DNA of 64,000 nucleotides from Branchiostoma floridae. Lineage: Eukaryota; Chordata; Leptocardii; Amphioxiformes; Branchiostomatidae. The notes beneath the pieces were generated by a model. That model was not told the DNA's origin. It did no database searches and saw nothing but the letters and a program-made list of their open reading frames with translations. A program made the translations under genes and the position numbers. The stretch lies in assembly GCF_000003815.2 (NCBI RefSeq), contig NC_049989.1:4747141-4811140 (forward strand), given 5' to 3'. Position 1 is the first letter of the stretch, and the number at the start of each line of letters is the position of its first letter. Below are positions 24,694-36,700 of this stretch, one piece after another.

Positions 24694-27600
24694 CTATGCG
24701 ACCTTCATGGATGGTGCCACCTGAAAAAAATAAGTAGTAGATGATGGGGTGTTGATCAAGGATAAAGATAAGAAGGGAACAATACACAATACCTTGGGAA
24801 TCAGGTCAAGTAAGACATTACCAACTCTGACCAGTCAACTGGGACCAACAGTAACACAGTTAACAATTGTTAGGTTTAGGGTTAAAATTTGACCAAGGTG
24901 TTGGGTTAGGGTTAGCATTTTAAGTCTGTAGTAAGGGTTAGGGTTAGAATGTAAACTACGTGTTGGTCCGACTTGGCCTGATCAGCCATGGTCCGAGTCC
25001 TTCCTTGTTTGTCTGCCGGCGTGACGAAAACCAAACAAGAAAGGACTCAGCCATGGTCCAAGTAGTAATGGTTGGACATGACTGACATCCAGACATAGGA
25101 GGGGAGGGGAGTGGGGTTGTGGGGTTGGAGGTAACCAACACAGAACAGACCAGGCATTTCCTGAGGGGGTCAGCCTGAAGAAACAAAGGAGAAACCAAAC
25201 TCTGGTACAGCTGACAAGGATAGTCTGAGTAGAAGAACAGTGTACTGGGAACTACAGGTGGCTTTTGTACCAGTCTTGTCTGTCAAAACACAGCTAACAT
25301 GAGTACATTACATCATGTAGGGGAGGCCATTAGGAAAATAAACAAGACCAGAAATATTTGTGATTTATTTCAGGTCACCTTTCAATAGAAAAATGTGATG
25401 AAACATTGGTAAGCCACTCTAAGTCTAAAGATAGAAATGCATTGAAGTACAGAACTGGCAACTTGAACTGGAACCAAATAAACTGTGGGTTTATCTAGAG
25501 CTACATTGTTTATATGGAAAGTACAACTCACCTTTTGATATTTCGCATGCTCAATTTCCAGTATCACATGCAGACTGAAGTAATGTAAATAGCAGATAGC
25601 ACAGACCGCATTAAAAGAATACTCCACACAAAGTCTCATGCTTGTTCGATTAATCTTTACAAGCCTTTTGTGTCATCATTCTAGTAGGTGGGCTTATATG
25701 ATGTTATATCTTTCATGCTAGATTTTCTAGATAGCTACATGAATGCTACAATTCAATCATCATAAAGGTTTACTTGGTACCACGTTCCCACCCGAAGAAT
25801 GTACTATTACACATTTCCAAACCTATACCTGCCAAAAATGAGCAAAAAAGGGCTAGCTGTGTTATAGACTGTTTCTACCCTGTCAACCCTTGTGCAGTAG
25901 TGAGACAGGAACTATTAGAGTAGCACTTTCCCACCCCAAGAATACAGACATTTCTAAACCTATACTGCCAAAAATGAGCAAAAAAGGGCTAGCTGTGTTA
26001 TAGACTGTTTCTACCCTGTCAACTCTTGTGCAGTAGTGAGAGACAGGAACTATTAGGGTAGCAGGCTGGAATGTACAGAATGTGGTGGGAAGGTGTTTGT
26101 GCGGATCTGCTGGTACCAAATTAGGACCGGCACCCTGACAGGTTCACACTCCTACTTAACCTGCCACCTAGCCTGAAAACTTTCACTTGGTAGAGATGGC
26201 AGCAGCTTAGAGAGAAAGTCTCAGGTCTGATGCACCAGTCAATGTGAAGAACAAGGGAAAGGCATAGGTTCATATTCAGTATAGCGGGTAGTGAGCTTGC
26301 TTTTTATTTCATTAGACTCATAACTATCATGGTTATGAAAAAGAGAATTCACCTGCTAAAAAAGACATAAGAAAAAACATGAAGAAGATGCAGGCATGAG
26401 GTAATGTTATAAACTACATGTATGGTCATCATCATATATTTTCTTTCAACTTTTAAGTCCAAGGGCAAAGTGAAGTTCAATTTCAAATTCAATGCAAGCC
26501 ATGGCATGCCTAGCCCAAACAATTGGGCTAGGCATGCACCACAAACACGTCTATGTGCTTTGTAAATCCTAGATACATACCACTACTAGTTGTCCCTTCT
26601 TGCCCTTCTCCACTCTCGTCTCAGCTCCCAAGGAAAACTCGATCAGACCCTCCTTTCCCCCAGACATGGTGTAGGCCAGTCTGTCAGGGGAACAAACAAA
26701 ATACCACAGTTTTTTTCAACCTACACAGCTGCTTACGTTTCAACAGTTTCAAACATTGATGTCACTTTTATTTTGTACCCTTCCTTCACAACATGGCATC
26801 AAATAAGCTCTTTATCTTTTCAGATATGTCCTGGAATTTGAGAGAGATGCTTGCCTTCTAGCAGTCAATCAAAAAAGAATGGCATAGGGGAAGGATGCAC
26901 GAACACAAGGGCCTGTATGATAGACTGTCTTTATATTGCTTTACTTTGGTTGCTTATTGGTGGATTCTCACATGACTGAAGAATTTCACAGTAGACTGTA
27001 TACTGTTGAGGTCTAGCCTACTCAGCTACAGTCTGTTAGGTCACATCAGAAGCAAACACCATAGTTTTAATCTTGTGTGGAAAATATTGGTGAACAATTT
27101 GACCTTTTCATACAATTCTACGGTAACAATAGTGCATAAGAAGTGTGAAAATTAATTCTGGCTTTACTAAATTTGGCATAATGGATGGTCTCTGTACAGC
27201 TTGTTTTATTTGTTTGTGTGCCGAACTAATGTTTGCGACACTTACCTAACAATTCAAACGTTTGACAACATATATTACAGGAGAGTAGACTAGAGTGCAA
27301 TACAACACTAGAGTTCTCCGCTACATGTATAAATTGACCATAAATATTTTTTTTGTCAAAGTTATCTAAAGTGTTAAAGATGGTTAGAGCAAGGAGGTTA
27401 AAAAAGACCTTGGTTAGAGATATCAGACTGTATCATCCGCCATAAGAATTTTGCACCAGGATAAAAATGAGGGATGGTCATGCTCAGCCACGTTCAGTCA
27501 ACAAGACTGTTTATAGACCGTCTGAACACCCCCCTGTACAGCAAACCACAAACAGAGGCTGACATTCACCAGCCCATGGTTCTCAATTTTTATCAAGCCC

Positions 27601-30600
27601 TCAAAAACACCCACATTAAGCTGTAGACAAATATGTATAGACTTGTCTCCACAAGCAGACTGACTTTGTTTACTGAGCAGAAAGATACTCGAAAAAAAGG
27701 GCACCCAAAGTTGTGTGGTCATTTCAAAAGTCAAGATGTAGTGTTTACTTGCGGGTTACAATATTGACTCTGTGGCTAACTCTATAAACATGTCATGTTG
27801 ATGAGAGAAGTGGTACCCACCCTCCAGGTTTGACGACCTGGATGGAGTTGATCTTGCCTGCGGCCAGGGCGATCTTGGTGGTTGCCTCGATCACCTGATC
27901 GCTGAGGAGGATCACGTCACCCTGGTGACACACAACAACAAGACCGGGTGAACTTAGAAGGGTCAAGACTAATAAACATAGAAGGGAATTCAAATTAAAG
28001 CATAAAAGAGCTAACCTTTCAAAGCAAAAGTGGCAGCATGTAACTTTGGCAACAACATTGAAACACATATCCACAATAGTGTGGACATTCCAGGCAATTG
28101 TTTACGATGTACCTATAAAAATAGTTCATTTACTGACACATAAATCAAAACTTTTACAGTGACCAATTGCTACTGGAGGTTAATAGCCATTGTCTGTTTT
28201 ACACTATGCTTGATTGTTTACTTTATGCTTGTACACTATATAGCTGTTCTCTTGCAATTACACTACAGGCACAAATTTGTACTTAACTTTATTATTGAAG
28301 TGTCCAAGATGAAGTTTATCTGTGGTGTACGTTCATGTCTCAAATGAGACTGTTTGTTACATTGTACATCAAAAGAAATATATGTACTTACCTTTTCCTT
28401 CTTATCTGTGCATTCTGCATGGATCACAAATATTCCATCTGCCAGCTCACTCACAGATATACCTGAGTACACAATCATACAAAGAATGTCAGAAATGGGG
28501 CAGACAGAAGAAAGCTACATCAAAACATGTACAGCTATATGCCAAAATTTGCTCTTGATTTTTTGTAAGCATGGCTGTCCCTTAACCACATGCATATGCA
28601 TGTAGCAGCATACAATGTACACATGTAACACTGCAGTGCCTCCTTGCAGAGAAGGGAATGAACTGGAGTGAATCAAAATGCTCTTTATATCCAAATGCAA
28701 CATACAGCATTTAATAGTCTATCAGCAGCAACTGCTTCCATTTTTCCGTGAATAGTTTCATCAGGTTGGTACGTCACTGAATAAAGAGACTCTTTTTTTC
28801 ACAACCCTTTATTACTACTGACGTTTTGGTGACTGTCTCTATGTTTGTGACCGCATTCTGTCAGCAGCGACAACTATAGCTGCAGCACAATGTGAACCAG
28901 TCAGAACTGCACTGAGTAATGTGACAGACGGTCACCGAAATATCTGTAGTAATTAAGCAAGTGTTGTGAAAAAAAGTCTCTTTATTCTGTTGCCATTCTT
29001 GTATAGTTTGATATCTACATGCCAAGTAAAAATGTGGTCTCAACATCAGTGAAACCGAATGGTAACAACATGTTTTACATGTTGACAACATGTTGCAGGC
29101 TGTGAGTTGTTTGCCTGACCTGTCATGTTCTCATATAGAATCTTGTCCTTCAAAAGTCTATTAGCAACAATTGTACAGCTTAATATCTATGTACAAGTAG
29201 TTTAAGTAAGATATTCTTTTCATTCATCCATTCAGCATCAAAATACTGTCTAGGCTTTTACATGATGAAGATGAAGCTGTAAGCTGTCTGACCTGTCATG
29301 TTCTCATACAGGATCTTGTCCTTCAGTTTGAAGTCGTGCTCATCCAGGATGTACACAGCCAGGTTGGTGGCAATCAGCACACGCGGACGGGTCTTGTAAC
29401 CATGGCGATCGTACTTGACCACTGGAGACATGTACTGTTCAAGCAGATCAGATAACAGGAAAATATCAATATGACAACCATCCGTAAACTTAGTACATAC
29501 GCATGTATGTGTGTCAATCAGCCATGAAACAACATAGGGTTGAGTCAAGACTACAGAATGTACATGCTTAGTATAAAGATGGCAGGACTGGAATGAAACC
29601 AAGGTTAGATACTAGGGAGCTGGTCTAAGTAATGGCATGGAAGTGTTCAGTAAATCACTGGGGAATGTGTATGTACAATTAAACAATCTTTATTCCTGAT
29701 TAAACACTTTCACTGTGGAGAATGATTACACCGTTCATACCTTTGGTCTCTCCTCCTGACTCAAGTACTTCTTGTCAAACACCTTGGACTTCAGAGACTC
29801 ATGCTGAGGGGCTGTAGGGTGGCAAACAGTGCAACACTTAGAGTAATTGTAATCCAGTTGAATTGAGGAATTTTGCTGTTCAGGAACTAGTTCAAGCATG
29901 AGTTACAAAGGTGCAAGGTTCCAGCTATCTGTCCCATATAGGACAGAGACCAACTCAGGGTCCAGTTTCCGAAAACCCACCTAGTCATAAATGTTGTACT
30001 TAGATCTGTCTTTTGGATTGCAAAGCTCTTTACGTAAATGAAGACACAGTTTTCCTGACATGAGGGTGCAGATGTCGAGGCAGATTTAGACACATGGGCA
30101 GGAAGTGGCGTGGGATACCAAGAATGTTTCAATTTTTGGACGAATACTCTGGACTTGTCTGAGGAAATTTTGCCAACATGTGAAAACTGTGTCTACATCA
30201 GGCCATAGCTGGATTCAGGAAATCAATCAATTGCGTGCATGTCTCTTCTACACATGTATCACCAGGGAAGACTGCAGGGTTCCATCTTCTGACAGCACCA
30301 GTACATAATCTAATTAACTAGCCAGGGCTATTTACTTGTCAATTAAAGCATGGCGACCTCCTTACTTAGTCTGTTGCTCTTGAAAGGCTGTGCCACACTC
30401 TCTGGGTAACTCGACTTCTTGCCTTTGAAAATCTCACTGGCGGTCAGCTTCTCTTGCATCTGCAAAAATAATACACATTCAAAGGCTGCCGTGTTCTTTG
30501 TCACTACTTTACATTACTAAAAGCAACAACATGACATCAGGTGGCCTAAAAAAACTTAAATGTTTTAGGTTCTGTATCAGTTATCTTAATGCGTGTTTTA

Positions 30601-30782
30601 TAACTTTAATTAAGATTTTTACATGTTTCCAAGTGGAGAAGACTGTGTATTTGTAGAAGATCTTGCAATAGGTTGGGAAAAATACTTGTTGTCCTTACCT
30701 GCATCTTCTTCTGTGGTGGCATGTTCAGACAGTACCGCCTCACCTGGTTATTGTGAAACATGTCCTTCAACAAGGCTGATGT
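24694..30782 (-). CDS. MYO1C: Myosin-I tail homology 1 domain, exons 25-32
   Basis: Residues 805-1033, a basic TH1 domain with a PH-like core that binds phosphoinositides. The segment [14 protein letters not shown] (892-905) keeps the Lys and Arg that align with human MYO1C K892 and R903, reported as essential for PI(4,5)P2 binding. Exon 30 has a second possible donor six bases downstream (GGGTGG before GTACCA); the first donor gives the continuous frame. The last exon encodes only VAPSMKVA before TAG and is separated from exon 31 by 1.9 kb. Confidence 0.9.
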
Positions 30783-33700
30783 CTGTGTGGATGAAGGAAA
30801 AAATTTGTAGAATAATCAGAATAACATTGGCTGATGGGCCTTAAGGTAAAAAGACTCGTTGTATTTGTGGGGAGGATATTAAAAGTAAGAGCTTAAATAA
30901 GCATTCTAATGTTGCGCAACGTTCAATACGATTGTGCTGGACCAGTCTGAGTTTTCTGGTATCCCACAGGCTTTCATCAAATAATTTGAATGCACTTTGC
31001 ATACACTGCTGTCAAATTTTCTAACCTCCAGGCACATTTTGCACAAAACATGTGTTTTATGACATAAAAAGAATACAAAATCATGGTGTATTCCATGTCA
31101 ATCTTGGTCCCAGCCCTATTGCGGGTCAGATCACTATCTGGCCTTTGGGTGATCCTACCAGTGGTCGGGCTGGTACTTCAAATGATATGGGATACAACAC
31201 GTTGTATTCTAAATTCACGAACCTCCCTGAGGTTGGGTGGTGCAGTCGGCCAGGACTTGTCCAGGATAGACTTGGGCAAGCTGTCCCTGAGCTTGTGCAG
31301 GAAGGTCACCCGACAGTGGTTGATGAACATCTCGTTATCACCATTGGGAGGCTGGTTCCTCGTGATGAATCCATTGATGTAACTGGAGGTGAAGAAAAGA
31401 AAATGAGCAAAGAAGTAAAGATATTAGAAAAAATGTTTTTTTAGCAGTCAACCAGAAGGTCAGTCAGTCAGAAAGTCAGTCAGTAAGTCAGTCAAGCAAT
31501 CAGTCAACCAATCAAGTGATCAATCAATCAATAAATCAACTGACCAACTGAGGAAATGATCAATCAACTAATCCTTTCTTGCTGACATATATTATTACAA
31601 AGCTACTGTGGAACTTGCCAATGGTACTGAAAGTGCTGTTACTTGAAACTCGTCCATACTACTGGTATTATCTTGATCCACCAAGTCTGGCACTTACATT
31701 TGTACCTGTGTATAGCCTTGCTATGGAACTTGCCAATGGTAGTGAGAGAGCAGTTACATGAATCTGATCAATGTACAGCAAATGATATCTGTAAAGTCTG
31801 TATTACTAACTAACTAACCTGCGTAGAACCTTTGCAGCCTTCCTTCTCCTTTCTAGCAGCCTCTTGGCTGTCACTCTCTTCCAGTGGGCAGCAAGCAAGG
31901 TCACTGGAAAAAAATGTATTGCTTGACTTTCTTACATCAAATATACAAAAAGCTGCAATGAAATACTGGTACCGGGGTAGTACTACTAAGATTAGCCTGT
32001 TTAAATCTCACTTATAGCAGCCCACCTGACATCCGCCAGCCTCCTGGGGAGTGTCTGCGCCAGTTACAGCCCTGGACAGCAGAGTTTGTGTACACAGACT
32101 ATACTTAGATTACGGCAAAGAAGACCATAGAATGGATACCAAGTGGTGGAAAAAGGAGCAGAGGAAGACCAAAACTTAATGGAGGTCAAACGTACAATAA
32201 GACCTAGATTCTTAGCCACTGGGAGCTCCTGGTACAGAGCTAAAAAGAAGCTCAGAACCGTGCAAGGTGGGCTAGGATGGCCCAATGTGCCTCAAATGTA
32301 CAGGATGAACTATGGTGCTAAAGTGTTAGCTTATACAGTAGTCTTGACCACAATGTCACTGTTACATCTTTGAAGGAAAACTCCATTCCTAACAGCAATG
32401 TTCATCTCATTGCTAGCAATAGAATTGTCATAACTTTACCTGCCCACTGCATCTTCTTGTACTTCTTGTACTGTGCATGGCCCTTGTATGTTGCCTGGAT
32501 GGTGGTGGCTGTCAATGGAAGAAAAGAAATTTTTGTTTTAGCAATCATCACACTAACTCAATTAATATTGACATTACATTTCCCTTTTGCATAGTACAAT
32601 GCTTAACTTTCTTCCAACATAAAGGTATACAAGGATCAAAACCACTGCCACCTTTTTCAGGATCAATAATGACCAGTAACTTCCGAATGTAAACTAGTGA
32701 GAGTTACAGACATGTGACCTTGTTGGCATGTGATCTTGCGTAAAAACTATACATGACTTCAAACGTGCCAGGAGGTTAATAACCTGAAGACGCGTCAATA
32801 AGATCATGTGACTCATGAGTTTACGACGGTGGTTGTTGAAAATTTCATCGTTGTATACCTTGTGTTTAGCATTGTACTATGATTACTATCAACACAGATG
32901 TGCTTCCATGATAATTCTCTTTTGCATACTAGTCTTCACCTACAAAGTGTGTTCCACTGCTTGTCGACAAGACGAGTGAACTTGACTATGGACATGAATT
33001 GAGTAAAGGCTCTGCTCTAAAAGGTCTTCACACAGATTTCTAATATCAAAGATTATCTACATAGATGTTGACATACCCAGGTCATGCTTCTTCAGCTGGA
33101 AGGCATCCTCAGTGGCAAACAGGGTCTTGGGAAGCCGGATGAAGATCTTGGTGCTAATAAAAACACAGAGGTTAGCTACTGGGCACAGCTATCATACTTT
33201 CTAGAAAATCATCGGGTGTGCCAGTACAAATACATGTATGTACACCAAAATGCTTCATTGGATCATTGCAGAGCCATCTACTAGGTAACAGATTTTGTAA
33301 AATATATTCAATATTGTAAATAAAGTACAATATGTGTGCCAAAAAGCAGTTGGATAGAATTTTGGAAACGGTGAGACGTTTCAGATAGCCTCCACTATCT
33401 TTCGTCAGTGACACTGAAGTGATCTGGGAGAAACTGGTCTTCTAGTACAATGTATTGTACAATGTATCTTTTTATCACCATCAAATACTTACATTTTCGC
33501 TTGCTGAATGAGTATGATGTACTGAACAGTGCCCAGTTCTATGTGCCCGTAGCTAAATGAACACTTACTTTCCAAGTCTGTACTCGTCATGTCTGTACTC
33601 CATGGCCTGGCACAGTAGCTCCACCCCATCCTTAGGTTTGCCGTAGTAGTTGGGCCACGTGTCCTTGGACAAGCACTTATACCTAAATGTACAAAGTTAT

Positions 33701-36700
33701 TTCAGAGAATTAAAAGTCTGGAACAAAGCAAAGGCATGTGTGGAAGTGAATATTGTGAAAGAACACTGTCAACTGTTTGACAGTGACCATCTTCAATAAA
33801 ATGGGACAGCACAAATTTGGATAGAGTTTTTGGCAAAAGACAAGATACCTAAATGTACAAAATTATCTCAAAGAATCCAAAAATTTGGAATAAAGCCAAG
33901 GCAACATGTCAAGTGCATGTGCAGAAGTGAATGTAATTGTGAAAGTATGGTTAACAGTTGATATGTTGGACAGCAACTACCCAATCTACAATAATATGGG
34001 ACAGCACAAATTTTGATGGAGTTTTTGTCAAAATAAAAGATATGGAGAATATGAAACACCAGCAACGCTTGTATATCAGTTTTGGAATAAGTAGTCTTAG
34101 GTTTTACATCTCCTACCTGTTAAGGAAAGCCTCATAAGGCCTCCTGTAGGCGAACCCAGCTCGTCGCACTCTCAGGTTCTCCATCAGACCAAGGTACTTC
34201 ACCTGATGACGAATCAGGATCGGGTCAAACACACCTGTACAGGAGGAAAGGTGAAAAGGTCAGCAAGCCTGGTGTTATTGTACAGAGGAATCAAACAAAC
34301 TAAATCAGCATTTAACAGGATACTGTAATCACCAAATCGGCTTATTTCCAGTGAGATGACTCTAAATATAAGACTCTACATATGATATTAATGGCCTGAT
34401 TACCAAGGACTATGGATGCTCCTAAATATCTGTAAATGTGACAATGGGTTTTGTTTGTGATTGGTATTAACAGTTACTACTCCGCACTACTATACGAGTT
34501 ATTTGAGCCCACTTATGAGGGAGTCTCAGATTGCTTGAAAAGGCCATTGTTGTTACTGATTTTATTACCCCACCTGGCATCTTGTTGTCGTTAGGCTTGA
34601 TGCAACGGACATACGAAGGCTCCTCCTTCATTAAGATGGTCATCAGCTGGTTCAGACTGGTTTTGAACTGGGTTGCAGTCTGGGAATTTAAAGTAGATTA
34701 ACAACAGGAATTAAGGTTTAATTATGTGAATCTTCCAAAACAAGGTACTGCAATAAAGAAGGACAGAAGTTCAAATATAATTCCATAGAACATCAAACAA
34801 AAAAACCTGATGCTGACAAATGCCAAAAGTGATCGCATAATCATTGATGTTGAAAAGAAGTTTGACTCGCAACAACTTAAAGTAAAAACTAGTAATCTGT
34901 ACCTTGCTTGACTTCCACACTTGACACTCTACAAGTTAGTATGATCATTCACATAATAAATCAATCACAAAGCAAAAACTCCACACACTTCAATACATGT
35001 ATGTACAGATCAAATCAAATGTGAAACATACATTTAGTAGTCTTTGAGTAAACCAAACAGCCTATCCTATGATTTGCTACCTTACCAACATACCTGTCCA
35101 TCAGCACTAGGCTGTATGGAGGAAGGCCTTCCTGATGGAGAGAAAGGTGCAAGGAGGAATAAAAGAGAACAAGGGCGGAGAGCAGGGCAGCAAGACAGGA
35201 AACTTAATGAGCGAGAGAACACATACCGGCAACATCATCTTAAAACAAAGGACTTGTGCTATCATAAATATCATTTAAGGAACAGAATAGCAAAGAATAT
35301 CTGCTATGAGAGTGCGAACTTCATACAGACACCAGATGGACATTTTCTAAAGCTTTCAATTGACGTATTTAATGCATAAGAGTGCAAAGTAACAACAGTG
35401 AGTGCTAGAAATTAGAGGACACTGCATAGAGACATTTGCAAGAGTTTTAGAGCATAAAACAATTGCTGCAATATGTCATAGGTAGACAGATGTATAAAAC
35501 CATAATTGCTAGTTTCTAAGATGTCAAAGAACATTCTCCTTGTTCGTACAATGACAACCTATACTAATAACAGATGACAAATTACATCTAATTTGTTGAA
35601 GTTTTACAGGTTTCTTTAAAGTGGAGTTACGCTGTAGACTCACAGTGACAGGTCTCTTCTTATCGTCCAGCTCTGACTTAGGGAAGCAGGAAGATGTCAC
35701 TTGGTTCTTACTCTGACACATTGCCTGGCAAAAAGACAGCAAACAGCTTTTAATTATCGTGGCATTGAATAGGATATTGCTGTTGAAACAACAAGTAAAC
35801 CATTGAACATGTTACAATTCAACAATGATTGAATGAATTAATAAGCTGACGTGTTGCTCCAAAGGGCGGTTATACCAGCCATACAGATAAAGATGTGAAC
35901 ACAATATTTCTGACCAAAATAATGATTATATCTACCTCTTTGAGGTCCCTGTAGAGAAGGTCATTGTTTTTGTCCAGGAAGCCTGTAACACTGTAGGTCA
36001 CATCTCCTGCATAGTGCCTCAATCTGAACTCCTGAAATACCAAAAAGGTTTACATTATTCCAATCTCCTTCACACATAGACAATACCAAATCCTATACTT
36101 TTCATTTCTTTTTCTACGTTTATTTTTGTCTTTCATATCCATTCTCATCTTCTATATATCTATATTATATCTTTTTGTCTACACAAGACATTGGTAGATA
36201 TACAGTAGACATCCTTCCATCTATATATATTGTTATGAAGGGAATATCTATAATGTTTCCATACATCTCTGTCCAATGTCTTCCTTGTCTGCACATCTCC
36301 CGTTCTGTGACTGAAAACAAAATAGCAACACATTAGCAGTGTCTTAATTAACATTACGTTAGCAGTGTCAGAATTAACATCTATTGGTATAACACTCAAG
36401 ATGTGATAGTATAGTAAAACAGAAAACAGCAACACGTTAACAGCATCTTAATCAAGATCTACTGGTATCTCACCCTTAAGATGTGATAGAACAGCACATG
36501 TAATAGATATATTCAAAATTCAAACCCAGCTTAGAAAACCTTCAACAGATGAAGAGCAGTTCAAGCTATTACATTAAGTCTGAAATTTCAAATCAACTAA
36601 TTACTAACAGGAGCCTCACAAGCATCAAGACAAAGTTTTAACATCATATAATGAAGTACCTGACGAAGTGTGGATGTTCTCCAACAGCGTTTTCCAGCTT

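Noticed and set aside
24497-24787. 96-codon minus-strand open frame around the last myosin exon
   Set aside because: Wrong frame. The real exon uses the same acceptor but reads VAPSMKVA and stops at 24694.
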